Assembly (NCBI GenBank): GCA_045805505.1
Contig: JBJMLA010000104.1
Location: 1-64,000 of the forward strand
Reading direction: 5' to 3'
Length of the DNA stretch: 64,000 nucleotides
DNA from: BP-464 sp045805505
Lineage (GTDB): Bacteria; Actinomycetota; Thermoleophilia; Solirubrobacterales; Solirubrobacteraceae
Part shown: positions 1 through 8,448 of the stretch, piece by piece
Layout of the letters: every line of letters begins with the position of its first letter
Numbering within the stretch: the first letter of the stretch is position 1
Notes under the pieces: model-generated
Databases searched by the model: none
What the model was told of the DNA's origin: nothing
What the model saw: only the letters and a program-made list of their open reading frames with translations
Translations under genes and position numbers: made by a program

Positions 1-2505
1 CAGCGTGGCGCCGAGCGCGTCGGCGTCGGCCCGCGCGCGGCGCAGCGGCTCGCGCGCGACCGTCTTGGCCCCGAGCCGCGCGTGCGCCGCTCCCAGCTCG
101 AGGCGCAGGCGCACGGCCTCGAGCCCGGCCGCGCCGAGCGCCAGCGCCTCCTCGCAGCGGATAATCCGCTCGGTCTGATCGACCGTCGCCAGCGCGCGGG
201 CCAGCCGCGCGCCGGCGATCGGCACCGGCGCGCCGAAGCGGCAGGCGAGCGTGAGCTCCTCGTCGGCGAAGCGCGCGGCCTCGGCGTGGCGGCCCATGTG
301 GGCGAGCGCGGTTGCCGCGATGGCGCGCCACGGGCTCGTGGCGGGGTTCGGCCGGCCGTGCTCGTGGCGGAAGACGCCGACGGCGGTCGCCTCCGCGTAG
401 GCCTGCTCGAACGCGCCCTCGATCAGCCAGACCCGGGCGCGCGCCTCGCGCAGGCCGAGCGTCCAGCTGCGGGCCTCGTACGGACCGCCGGGGCCGGCCG
501 CGTCGAGCGCGGCGTGGGCGTCGGCGAAGGCCCCGCGCTCGGCCAGGGCTGTGGCGAGCACCGCGGCGGCGCTGCCGCTGAACAGGTTCGGGTCGTCGCC
601 GCAGACCTCGAGCGCGTTGCGCGCCTCGCGCTCGGCGTCGTCGATGCGGCCGGTCCGCAGGGCGAGCTCGGAGGCGTACCAGGCCGCGGCCGCGCGCAGG
701 GGCGCCGAGCCACGCGCCAGCGCCTCCTCGCGCATGCGCGTGATCGCCCGCCGCGTGGCGTCGTGGTCGTCGGAGACCAGCAGCGCGAGGACGCACAGGT
801 GATAGGCCGTGCGCCGCGTGGCCTCCGAGAGCAGGGTGTCGTCCTCGAGCGCCTCGAGCGCCAGCGCCGCGGTGGAGGCGGCATCCGGCGTGCCGGTCTC
901 CGCCGCCAGCCAGGCGCGGTGGGCGAGCACGACGCGGCTCATGACGTTGTCACGGTCGAAGTCGATCTCGATCGCCGCTGCGCGCTCGGCGCGCTCGCGA
1001 TGGCGGTTCGGCGCGGTGATGAGCATGTCGAGCGCAGCCGCTTCGACCGCGAGGTCCGCACCCGGCTCGGCTTCGACGACCAGCTCCTGCTCGATCTGCT
1101 CAGCGACCGCCTGATCCCCGCGCTCGAGGAGGTTGAACGCGGCCAGGCGCGCGAGGATGCTGATGCGGCAGGGGCCGTCGTCGTGGACCTCGGCCAGCGC
1201 CTCGCGCAGGCGCTCCGGGGCGTCGTCGCGCCCGGCGTCGAAGGCGACCGTCGCCAGCTGCGCGAGGATGCGGCCTCGATCGTCGCCCTCGGCGCGCTCG
1301 AGCAGCGCCCGCTCCAGGTAGCGCACGGCGGCCTCGGAGTCGCCGCGCTGGGCGGCGTCGGTCGCGGCCCGCAGCAGCGAGGCGCTGACCGCGGGCTCGG
1401 CGGACGCGATCGTCCACAGCAGGTGCTCGCCGATGACGCGCGCGGCGCCGCCGTTGTTGCAGAAGGCGCGGGCCACGGCGCGGTGCAGCTGCTCGCTGCG
1501 GCTGCGCGACAGGCCCGCGGTGACGGCAAGGCCAACCAGCCAGTGGACGAGGTGCTCGCCGTCGGCCTGGAGCAGGCCCTCGGCGACGAGCGCGTCGCGC
1601 GAAGCCGCGTACTCGGGCACGGAGACGCCGGCGGCCGACGCGATGATCTGCGGGGAGGCCGGCTCGTCGCCGATCAGGGCGACGGCCTCGAGCACGGCGC
1701 GATCCCCGGCCGCGACGGCGGCGACGCGGCGGCGCACGCCCTCGCCGTGGATCACCTGACCGCTCTCGGGGCTCTGCGGATCGAGCGCCGCCGACCCGTG
1801 GCGGGCCAGCAGGTCGCCGAGCTCGCACAGCAGCCACGGCCGTCCGCCGGCACGGACGTGGCACGTGTCGCAGTCGGCGTCCGAGGCGTTCGGCGCGGCG
1901 CGGCGCAGGAGCTCCGCCGATGCCACCGCGCTGAGGGTCGCGGGGCGCAGCGTGATCGCGCCGGGCGTCGCTGCCAGCAGCGCGAGGCAGTCGGCGGCCG
2001 CGCGGGGATCGCCGGTCCGGTGGGCGACGAGCAGGAGGACGCGCAGGTCTGCGGCGCGCCGGGCGAGATGGGCGAGCGCGGCCAGCGACGCGGCGTCGGC
2101 CTGGTCGGCGTTGTCGACGACGAGCACCAGCGGCCGCTCGCTCGTCAGCTCCGCGCACAGCTCGACCAGCCCGGTGCCGACGGCCGGCGAGGCGCAGGAG
2201 ATCTCCTCGAGCAGCGCGGCGCGGGCGGCGGCGCCGGGAGCGCCGGGCTCGAAGGGCAATTCGAGCAGCTCGCGGATGACGCCGAGGATGTCGTTGCGGC
2301 CCGTGGCCGGGGGCGCGGCGTCGCGCACCCGGTGGCCCGCCGCGCGGGCGCTCGCGGCGGCGTGCGCGAGCAGCGCGGTCTTGCCCAGGCCCGCCTCGGA
2401 CTCGACGAGGACGACGGAGCCGCGGCCGGCGCCGAGCTGCGCGACTGCCGTGTCGAGGACATCGAGCTCGGCCGTTCGCTCGAGCAAAAGTTCAGGGGTG
2501 CTCAC
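1..2505 (-). CDS. P-loop ATPase regulator of the large LuxR/MalT-like type (3' end outside window)
   Basis: An uninterrupted minus-strand frame of 835 codons runs from a GTG at 2505 to the window edge, so the C-terminus is missing. The N-terminus has a Walker A-like sequence (ESEAGLGKTALL, about residue 35) and a Walker B-like stretch (LVLVVDNADQAD). A long alanine- and leucine-rich helical region follows, with TPR-like spacing. This is the layout of large ATP-binding LuxR-family (LAL) regulators, whose DNA-binding helix-turn-helix sits at the unseen C-terminus, so the LuxR label is an inference. The start overlaps the end of the upstream sigma-factor gene by 14 bp, suggesting co-transcription. 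The long plus-strand open frame over the same bases is a GC-driven antisense shadow. Confidence 0.75.
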   Translation of the reverse strand, partial: MSTPELLLERTAELDVLDTAVAQLGAGRGSVVLVESEAGLGKTALLAHAAASARAAGHRVRDAAPPATGRNDILGVIRELLELPFEPGAPGAAARAALLEEISCASPAVGTGLVELCAELTSERPLVLVVDNADQADAASLAALAHLARRAADLRVLLLVAHRTGDPRAAADCLALLAATPGAITLRPATLSAVASAELLRRAAPNASDADCDTCHVRAGGRPWLLCELGDLLARHGSAALDPQSPESGQVIHGEGVRRRVAAVAAGDRAVLEAVALIGDEPASPQIIASAAGVSVPEYAASRDALVAEGLLQADGEHLVHWLVGLAVTAGLSRSRSEQLHRAVARAFCNNGGAARVIGEHLLWTIASAEPAVSASLLRAATDAAQRGDSEAAVRYLERALLERAEGDDRGRILAQLATVAFDAGRDDAPERLREALAEVHDDGPCRISILARLAAFNLLERGDQAVAEQIEQELVVEAEPGADLAVEAAALDMLITAPNRHRERAERAAAIEIDFDRDNVMSRVVLAHRAWLAAETGTPDAASTAALALEALEDDTLLSEATRRTAYHLCVLALLVSDDHDATRRAITRMREEALARGSAPLRAAAAWYASELALRTGRIDDAEREARNALEVCGDDPNLFSGSAAAVLATALAERGAFADAHAALDAAGPGGPYEARSWTLGLREARARVWLIEGAFEQAYAEATAVGVFRHEHGRPNPATSPWRAIAATALAHMGRHAEAARFADEELTLACRFGAPVPIAGARLARALATVDQTERIIRCEEALALGAAGLEAVRLRLELGAAHARLGAKTVAREPLRRARADADALGATL

Positions 2506-3709
2506 GCATTGTCAGACGACTGACAGGCCGCGATCCTTCCCGCGCCCGCGCCGCCCGCCGGACCAGGTGGTCGCGCTCGGCGACGCTCGTGGCCCGCGCC
2601 GCGGCCTCGGCGTAGGCCGTCGCTGCGGCATCGAGATCGCCGCCGAGCTCGTGCAGATGAGCGCGTACGGCGTGCCAGCGATGCCGGTCGCCGATGACGT
2701 CGCGCAGCCGGTCGGTCTCGCGCAATCCGGCGGCGGCGCCGAGCACGTGGCCGGCCGCGACCGCGCGGCCGAGCACCGCGGCGGGATCCTGGCGAACCGG
2801 ATCCTCGGCGAGTGCGACGAGCTCGTCGTACCACGCGAGGATCTGGACCCAGTCCGTCTCCTCGGCACTCGCGGCGTCGTCGTGCAGGGCGGCGATCGCG
2901 GCCTCGATCTGGTAGCGGCCGGGGCGCTCGGCGGCCAGCGCCGACTGCAGGACGCGCACGCCCTCGGCGATCTTGCGCGTGTCCCAGAGACCGCGGTCCT
3001 GGCGGTCGAGCGTGACGAGCCGCCCCTCGGCGTCGACCCGCGCCGGCAGGCGAGCGTGGTTGAGCAGCATGAGCGCGAGCAGCCCGCGCGCCTCGGGCTC
3101 GTCGGTGGCGAGGGTGAGCTGGCGGGCGAGCCGGATCGCTTCGCTCGCCAGGTCCACGCGGTCGCCGTGCCCGGCCGTGTAGATCAGGTAGAGCACGCGC
3201 AGGACGACGGCGAGGTCGCCCGGCTGATCGAGCCGCTGCCCGCGCACGGTGCGCTTCGCCCGGCTGATCCGCTGGGCCATGGTCGCCTCGGGGACGTAGA
3301 AGGCGTCGGCGATCTCGCGGGTGGTCAGACCGCCGACGGCGCGCAGCGTGAGCGCCACCTGCGACGCCGGCGCGAGGTCGGGATGGCAGCAGCAGAACAG
3401 CAGGAACAGGGTGTCGTCGCCCACCTCGGTGATCTCCGGCGTCCGCGGCTCCGCGTCCGTCGTCTCCTCCCGGCGCTGTCTCGCGGCCTCGCTGCGCCGG
3501 GCGTCGACCAGCCGCCGGGTGGCGACGGCGGTCAGCCACGCGCGCGGGTCGTCGGGCGGGCGGTCGGGCCATGTCCGCATCGCCTCGAGCAGCGCTTCCT
3601 GCAGCGCGTCCTCGGCGGGGTCGAAGTCCTCGCCGCGACGGACGAGGCCGGCGAGCACGCGCGGGACGAGGGCACGCAGCGCGCCCTCGTCCAGCGGCTC
3701 GTCGGTCAC
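2492..3709 (-). CDS. ECF RNA polymerase sigma factor, ECF42 type
   Basis: The 405-residue protein starts at GTG 3709. Region 2 is at the N-terminus (AEDALQEALLEAMRTWP, then DDPRAWLTAVATRRLVDARR). Region 4 follows (LTTREIADAFYVPEATMAQRISRAKR), then a long helical C-terminal extension of about 220 residues. That extension and the adjacent YCII/DGPF gene are the hallmarks of group ECF42, which has no classical anti-sigma factor. It should direct RNA polymerase to a small set of promoters, probably including its own operon. It begins 4 bp after the YCII gene ends and overlaps the downstream regulator. The stimulus is not evident. Confidence 0.92.
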   Translation of the reverse strand: MTDEPLDEGALRALVPRVLAGLVRRGEDFDPAEDALQEALLEAMRTWPDRPPDDPRAWLTAVATRRLVDARRSEAARQRREETTDAEPRTPEITEVGDDTLFLLFCCCHPDLAPASQVALTLRAVGGLTTREIADAFYVPEATMAQRISRAKRTVRGQRLDQPGDLAVVLRVLYLIYTAGHGDRVDLASEAIRLARQLTLATDEPEARGLLALMLLNHARLPARVDAEGRLVTLDRQDRGLWDTRKIAEGVRVLQSALAAERPGRYQIEAAIAALHDDAASAEETDWVQILAWYDELVALAEDPVRQDPAAVLGRAVAAGHVLGAAAGLRETDRLRDVIGDRHRWHAVRAHLHELGGDLDAAATAYAEAAARATSVAERDHLVRRAARAREGSRPVSRLTMREHP

Positions 3710-3713
3710 GCGG

Positions 3714-4124
3714 TCAGTCCTCCGGCGAGGAGTGAGACATGATCTCGCGCACGTCGATCCACTCGTACAGAGGGCCGCCGCCGGGGCCGGGCTCGGAGGA
3801 GATGTGGGCGGCGATCTCGATCGCGCGCTCGCGGGACTCGACGTCGACCATGTACCAGCCGGCGATCAGGTCGCTCGTCTCGGGGTGCGGGCCGTCGGTG
3901 GTGACCGGCGCCGCGTCGGGACCGCCGTAGCGCACCCAGGTCTGCTCCGGGGTCAGCGCCTGGACGCTGATGTACTCGCCGCGCTCCTCGAGCATCTTGC
4001 CGACGTTGCGCAGGAAGGCGAAGTGCGCCTCGACGTCCTCGGGCGCCCACTGGTCCAGCGGCGGGTACGGGTGATGCTGCTCCGGACCGCCGCGGTAGTG
4101 CTTGAGAAGCAGGAACTTGGGCAT
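3714..4124 (-). CDS. YCII/DGPF-family protein (ECF42 partner)
   Basis: The 136-residue protein starts at ATG 4124 behind a good ribosome binding site (AGGAGA, 4131-4136). It has the compact ferredoxin-like alpha/beta pattern of YCII-related proteins, including a variant of the signature (DGPHPETSDLIAGWYMVDV, around residue 80) and conserved His and Asp residues. Genes of this family nearly always lie beside ECF42 sigma factors, and one follows here by 4 bp. The biochemical activity of DGPF proteins is not established. A sensory or regulatory role for the sigma factor is usually proposed. Confidence 0.9.
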   Translation of the reverse strand: MPKFLLLKHYRGGPEQHHPYPPLDQWAPEDVEAHFAFLRNVGKMLEERGEYISVQALTPEQTWVRYGGPDAAPVTTDGPHPETSDLIAGWYMVDVESRERAIEIAAHISSEPGPGGGPLYEWIDVREIMSHSSPED

Positions 4125-4214
4125 CGGTGATCTCCTGGTGTCGTGGGCCGCGTCGTTCGTGGCCCTTCACCTGGTGAGCGGAGCCGGCCGGCGTTTCTCG
4201 ACATCGTGGCGGAA

Positions 4215-6365
4215 TCAGCCGCCGCGGCGCACCACGATGGGCAGGGTGAACGTGCCGTTCGTCTTGCTGTTGAGGCGGTAGACCGCGACGGTCTCGGGCG
4301 CGGCCGCGTACGGCAGGACGACCGTGACCTCCCCGTGCTTGTCGAACTTCGGCCGCGATCCGTAGGCCGCCTGCTTCCGGCAGCCGTCCTGGCGCAGCAC
4401 GGTCGCCGCCTCGCCCTCGACCCGCCCGCCGCTCGCGTGCCTGATGACGACACGCAGCCCGGCGGCGGTCTTCTTCTTCGACACGATCTCGAGGTGGCGC
4501 GTCAGCTTCAGCGGCGCCGAATGCGCGTCTCCGTAGGTCGCGCGGTATGACGTCTCCGCGGACTTCGGCCTGGGCAGCCGGGCGACGAACGAGCCGTCCT
4601 GACCGACGGCCACTGTCACGGAGCCGCCGCCGTGGTCGCCGGTCACCGTGACCTTCTTGCCGCCCAGCGACGCCAGGGCGACACCGCGGATGACCTGCCG
4701 GTTCCCGTGGCGGCGCAGGTCGAACAGCGCCAGCTGACGGCCCTTGCAGACCAGGACCTTCGGCGGGTCCGGTGTGGGAGGCGGCGGGGGATCGGGCGTC
4801 GGGGGCGACGGCGGAACCGCCACAGTCAGCGTCCGGGCCGCGCTCGTCGATCCCGGGAAGCCGATGTCGCCGCTGAACGTGGCCGTCACCTGATAGGTCC
4901 CGGTCTGGGGGTAGGCGACCGTGCAGGTCACGGTGCCGTTGGTCAACGTCTTCGCGGAGCACGCCGCCGTGGCCGGGTTGCCGGCTCCGTCGTTGAAGGA
5001 CACCGTTCCCCCGAACGGCAGCGGCGCGACGTTCGCCGTGTAGGTCACCTGGGTGTTCGGCGTGACCGATGCTGCCGACGCCGTCAGCGCGATCGTGCTG
5101 GGGCGCGCGGCATAGCTGCCGACATCGCAGTTGGCGTCCGCGGCGGGAAGGACGCCGCGCTGGTCGGACACCGCGCACGCGGCGAGCACGCCGCCGACCG
5201 CCACGGGCAGGTTGAAGGTCGGCGGCACGACCGCCAGCGCCGGGTTGGCCAGCGTCGTCGCCGGGCTGGGGCTGCTCAGCAGGGCGAACGTCCTGGTCGG
5301 TCCGCCGTTGTCGGCGAGGAGGTCGGCCAGATACGCATCGAGCACCGCTCCGTAGGTGGACGAGCCGTAGACCTCGAGGCCGTTGTGGCTGCCGGTCGCG
5401 GGCGTGGTCGACGAGACGCAGGTCCCGTCGATGTCGAGGTTGTAGCCGCCGTCGACGATGGCGGTGCCCGCCGGGTTGCAGGCGCCGCCCGCGGTCTGCG
5501 GGCCGATGATGTCGGCGGCGAACGTCACGTTGTTGTTGCCGCTGGCGACGGTCGAGCCCGAGCTGGCGCTGTTGTAGGCGATCGTCGAGGACTCGACGTT
5601 GAGCGTCCCGAGGTTCGAGAACGCTCCCCCGAGACTCCCCGAGGTGTTCTGCGCGAGCGTCGAGTGCGCAACCGTCAAGGTCGCCGCCGGCTGCACGTTG
5701 ACCCCCCCGCCGTTGACGGCCGCGTGGTTGTTGATCAGCGCCGAGCGCTCGATCGTGGCCGCCCCGAGGACGATCAGCGCACCGCCACCGACGCTGGTCG
5801 CGCTGTTGTCGGAGAACGTGGAATCCCGGACCGCGAGCGTCGAGCCGGAGCTGCTCGAGATCGCGCCACCGTTGCTGGCCGTGTTGTTCACAAAGGTCGA
5901 GCGGGTGATGGTGAGCTCGCCGTTGTTGAGGATCCCGCCGCCCTGCCCGGCCGTGCTCCCGTCCCGGATGGTCAGCCCCTCGAGCGTCACCGTCGACGCG
6001 ACGTCGATCGACATCACCCGGACAGTCGAGGTGCCGGAGAGCGTCGGCGTGCCGCTCTGGGCCTCGAACGTCAGGCTGGGGCCCGCGAAGGTGACAACGA
6101 GAGCGGTCGGAGCCGCCGACAGCGAGTACGTCCCATCGGCCATCCTGATCCGTACGCTGTCGGCGACCGAGGCGGCGTTGGCGTTCGTCACCGCCGTCGT
6201 GATCGAGCACGGGTCGGCCGCCGTGCTGCAGTCAGCGGCGCCGGCGGCCGTCGGCGCGGCGAAGAGGCTGACCGTTGCCGCACGGGCCGGAGCGGCCGCT
6301 CCGAGGATGCCGAGCGCCGTTATGGCGAAGAGGGTGGCGAGGAGGCTCGGGGATCGGCGCGGCAT
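4215..6365 (-). CDS. Secreted right-handed beta-helix protein with bacterial Ig-like domain
   Basis: The 716-residue protein begins with a signal peptide (MPRRSPSLLATLFAITALGI, then an ARA-like cleavage region near residue 28). Residues about 30-360 show the short Gly/Asn/Ser-rich strands of a parallel beta-helix, as in polymorphic outer membrane or pectate-lyase-like folds, with repeats such as STFSDNSATSVGGGA. An Ig-like module follows (about 410-500). A proline hinge (PPSPPTPDPPPPPTPDPP) then leads to a C-terminal domain of about 170 residues rich in beta strands, which I do not recognise. There is no LPXTG or other anchor. It is probably a surface-associated or released exoprotein; the ligand is unknown. 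It lies just outside the island's left repeat. Confidence 0.85.
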   Translation of the reverse strand: MPRRSPSLLATLFAITALGILGAAAPARAATVSLFAAPTAAGAADCSTAADPCSITTAVTNANAASVADSVRIRMADGTYSLSAAPTALVVTFAGPSLTFEAQSGTPTLSGTSTVRVMSIDVASTVTLEGLTIRDGSTAGQGGGILNNGELTITRSTFVNNTASNGGAISSSSGSTLAVRDSTFSDNSATSVGGGALIVLGAATIERSALINNHAAVNGGGVNVQPAATLTVAHSTLAQNTSGSLGGAFSNLGTLNVESSTIAYNSASSGSTVASGNNNVTFAADIIGPQTAGGACNPAGTAIVDGGYNLDIDGTCVSSTTPATGSHNGLEVYGSSTYGAVLDAYLADLLADNGGPTRTFALLSSPSPATTLANPALAVVPPTFNLPVAVGGVLAACAVSDQRGVLPAADANCDVGSYAARPSTIALTASAASVTPNTQVTYTANVAPLPFGGTVSFNDGAGNPATAACSAKTLTNGTVTCTVAYPQTGTYQVTATFSGDIGFPGSTSAARTLTVAVPPSPPTPDPPPPPTPDPPKVLVCKGRQLALFDLRRHGNRQVIRGVALASLGGKKVTVTGDHGGGSVTVAVGQDGSFVARLPRPKSAETSYRATYGDAHSAPLKLTRHLEIVSKKKTAAGLRVVIRHASGGRVEGEAATVLRQDGCRKQAAYGSRPKFDKHGEVTVVLPYAAAPETVAVYRLNSKTNGTFTLPIVVRRGG

Positions 6366-6438
6366 CCCGAGATGCTACTCCGTGGTTGCGCTGAATGAGA
6401 GGAGGCGGCGGCCGTGTGCGCAGGTGCGCGCCGCGGCG

Positions 6439-6458
6439 GGTGACCCCTTCCTTACCAT
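6439..6458. repeat. Left copy of the 20-bp att-like direct repeat
   Basis: GGTGACCCCTTCCTTACCAT is identical to 37345-37364, which spans the anticodon loop to the variable region of tRNA-Thr. The bases on both sides differ between the copies. The tRNA T-arm and acceptor stem that should follow on the minus strand are absent here and are replaced by a GC-rich sequence with the palindrome CGCCGCGGCG. Confidence 0.8.
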
Positions 6459-6504
6459 TCGATCAACGTCGTCCGGTGAGGTGGTCGCCAGTCCTGCAAA
6501 GTCC

Positions 6505-6527
6505 CTGCAAACCGTGATGGTTTGCAG
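6505..6527. promoter_or_regulatory. Perfect 9-bp inverted repeat near the island's left end
   Basis: CTGCAAACC and GGTTTGCAG flank the 5-nt loop GTGAT. A partial direct copy (CCTGCAAA) lies just upstream at 6493-6500. No gene ends immediately beside it and no T-run follows, so it is more plausibly a protein-binding site, such as a recombination arm or excisionase site, than a terminator. The rest of 6459-6698 holds no gene I can support. Confidence 0.5.
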
Positions 6528-6577
6528 ACTTGACATGACGGGAGTGTACCGGACAGAAACGGGCTGAAACGGAGTTT

Positions 6578-6601
6578 CTGCCCCGGTAATGGGACCGGTA
6601 A
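6578..6601 (+). repeat. Island-end repeat, left copy
   Basis: CTGCCCCGGTAATGGGACCGGTAA (quoted as CTGCCCCGGTAA plus TGGGACCGGTAA) recurs at 37241-37263 with one base deleted. Each copy lies about 80-120 bp inside its att-like repeat and in the same orientation. This is the arrangement expected of arm-type or excisionase sites in tyrosine-recombinase elements. A 7-bp inverted repeat (CAGAAAC...GTTTCTG, about 6554-6580) adjoins it. Confidence 0.65.
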
Positions 6602-6698
6602 CGCTGGGAGCGGCGTCGCTCCCGCCTCGCATGGAAAGCGGTAGTCACTCAGTGCAGCCTGCGCATAGAGAACGCGATTACGGCTACTCGCCGACCCT

Positions 6699-7499
6699 TC
6701 AAACGACAGGTTCGACGACCTCTGCTATTTGGCGAGCGATTTCGTCCACCGAGAGGTCGGATGTACTAAGCGCGAGCTTGTTCGCGAGCGCGAGCGAATA
6801 CGACCGAACGTCCTCGGCGGAGAGGTTGTGCCAGATCGGAAGAATCGCCTGGTGCTCGCCTGCCATCTCGCGTGTGACCAGGCTATCCAGCTCGTACTGC
6901 GGCCATTGCTTGGCCAGAAACGCCGGCGACAGGATGACGACCCCGAAGCGACTGCTCGACAAGCCGGCATCGATCTTCCGACGAAGGTTGTCACCGATGC
7001 GTAGAGCAAACTCGTCAAACCACACGTTAAGACCACGCTCCCGCAACGCGTTCGCGAGGTCGCGCACGATCGCATCCTTGTCTTCCGAAGCATGCGAGAT
7101 GAATACGTCGTATGCCTTGTCGAAAGCTGGAGACGGTGGCGCAACGGTGGCAACGTTGTCGGCGATTGACCTGAGGGGCGGCCGCGCAGTCGACGATGAA
7201 ATCGGGGGCAACGGTGGCAGCGGCGGTGGTTCGACTTGGACGGACGAACGGACCTGCCCCCCGAGCCCTTGCAAGTCGATAGCCACATGCCAATGGCCGT
7301 CGCGTGGAACGCTGAGATGCACTGGCGATCGCTGGGCCAGCCCTCCGTAGTACCGGTGCTGTCTTCCAGCTCTGTAGCTCGAAAAATTCGAGCTATCGAG
7401 TAGCCGCACGTTGGCGGCGTTCCCTCGAAGAGTGACCACAACCGTGCTTCCAGCTCGGACGCTTCCGAGGTCATAGTGTTGGAACTGCTGGCCGGGCAC
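6699..7499 (-). CDS. DUF1883-TIR domain protein
   Basis: The 266-residue protein starts at GTG 7499. Residues about 5-80 match DUF1883 (FQHYDLGSVRAG, then GNAANVRLLDSSNF and YYGG), a small beta-sandwich often fused to TIR. A Pro/Ser-rich linker (about 88-128) leads to a TIR domain (129-266) with YDVFISHASEDKD and WFDEF. Glu163 in the latter aligns with the catalytic glutamate of NAD-hydrolysing TIRs. It is probably a single-gene or sensor-effector defence protein that depletes NAD when triggered, with DUF1883 as the sensor. That role is inferred from the family. It is the first gene inside the island's left end and is transcribed towards that end. Confidence 0.85.
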   Translation of the reverse strand: MPGQQFQHYDLGSVRAGSTVVVTLRGNAANVRLLDSSNFSSYRAGRQHRYYGGLAQRSPVHLSVPRDGHWHVAIDLQGLGGQVRSSVQVEPPPLPPLPPISSSTARPPLRSIADNVATVAPPSPAFDKAYDVFISHASEDKDAIVRDLANALRERGLNVWFDEFALRIGDNLRRKIDAGLSSSRFGVVILSPAFLAKQWPQYELDSLVTREMAGEHQAILPIWHNLSAEDVRSYSLALANKLALSTSDLSVDEIARQIAEVVEPVV

Positions 7500-7608
7500 A
7501 GCTCGACTGTAGAGCGGGCAACGGCGGGTGCGAGACCTCGGTCACGCTGGCGCCCGCCGCCACGTTGAGTAGAGTTGCCATATGGACTCTCGGAGGCCTT
7601 AGCAGCGC

Positions 7609-8448
7609 ATGGAAGCCCTGCAACCGGTCACATTTCGACGGCCTCCCGTCAGCGAGGTCGCTCTGGCAATCCAGTTCGATTCGCCAGTGGTCGACGTTGA
7701 AGTGCTCGGCCAGCTCGTATCGAGACTCAAATCCGATTACCCAGATCGGGAGCAGCAGCCGGCGTTGCCGCCGATGGCCGAACCAACCGGGCTCCTGAAT
7801 CCGCCGCAGATTGAGGTTCAATTCGGCACCCCTTTTCTGCTGGGCCGGACTTGGCTTCTTACGGAAGACGGCCATCACCTAATTCAGATTCAGGCGGACC
7901 GTCTAGTCGTAAACTGGCGTCGACTAAATGCCGACGTGGAGTATCCGCGCTACACGTCGATTCGCGATCGCTTCGCGCAGTTGCTTGCTATCACCGAGGA
8001 ACTTGTCGGGCAGGTTTCGGGTGGCTCACTAACAAGCAACTTTCTTGAGCTGTCCTACATCAACGAGATCACGGTCCCCGGAAGTCAACCGGGCGAGTCC
8101 CATCCGAGGGTCGAGGACATTTTTCGTGTCGTCGACTGGTCCGCGGCGGACGCATTCCTAGGGCGCCCCGAAGACGCTCAACTCCAAGCTCGCTGGCGGA
8201 TTCCCCACGATCGTCTGCCGGAGGGGTCCCAGGTGGGTCGTCTCTATTTCAGCGCAAATCCAGGATTCCGCGTGATCGACCAGATGCCGATCTATGCAGT
8301 CAACTTGGTCGCGCGCGTGGTACCGGCTCCCTCTACTAGTGCCGAAGAAGCGATTGCTGCCGCCGACACGGGCCATGAATGGATTGTCCGAGGCTTCGCG
8401 GACCTCACCACGCCAGCAATGCACGAACTCTGGGAGCTCGCCGAGTGA
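7609..8448 (+). CDS. TIGR04255 family protein
   Basis: The 279-residue protein starts at ATG 7609, 12 nt after GGAGG. The opening FRRPPVSEVALAIQF is the signature of the TIGR04255 family (proline-rich PPVxEVxxxIxF), and the length is typical. Members are scattered through accessory regions, usually beside one or two small genes; their function is unknown. There is no signal peptide or membrane segment. The downstream gene begins in a GTGA overlap, so the two are translationally coupled. Placement among defence genes suggests a conflict role, but the protein itself shows nothing catalytic. Confidence 0.8.
   Translation: MEALQPVTFRRPPVSEVALAIQFDSPVVDVEVLGQLVSRLKSDYPDREQQPALPPMAEPTGLLNPPQIEVQFGTPFLLGRTWLLTEDGHHLIQIQADRLVVNWRRLNADVEYPRYTSIRDRFAQLLAITEELVGQVSGGSLTSNFLELSYINEITVPGSQPGESHPRVEDIFRVVDWSAADAFLGRPEDAQLQARWRIPHDRLPEGSQVGRLYFSANPGFRVIDQMPIYAVNLVARVVPAPSTSAEEAIAAADTGHEWIVRGFADLTTPAMHELWELAE

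Noticed and set aside
82..2523. Long plus-strand open frame opposite the P-loop regulator
   Set aside because: The minus-strand frame has recognisable motifs and a start coupled to the sigma factor; the plus frame is low-complexity Arg/Gly/Ala-rich sequence from GC bias.
4632..6398. Plus-strand frame of 588 codons over the beta-helix gene
   Set aside because: Arg/Gly-rich shadow; the minus strand has a signal peptide and beta-helix repeats.
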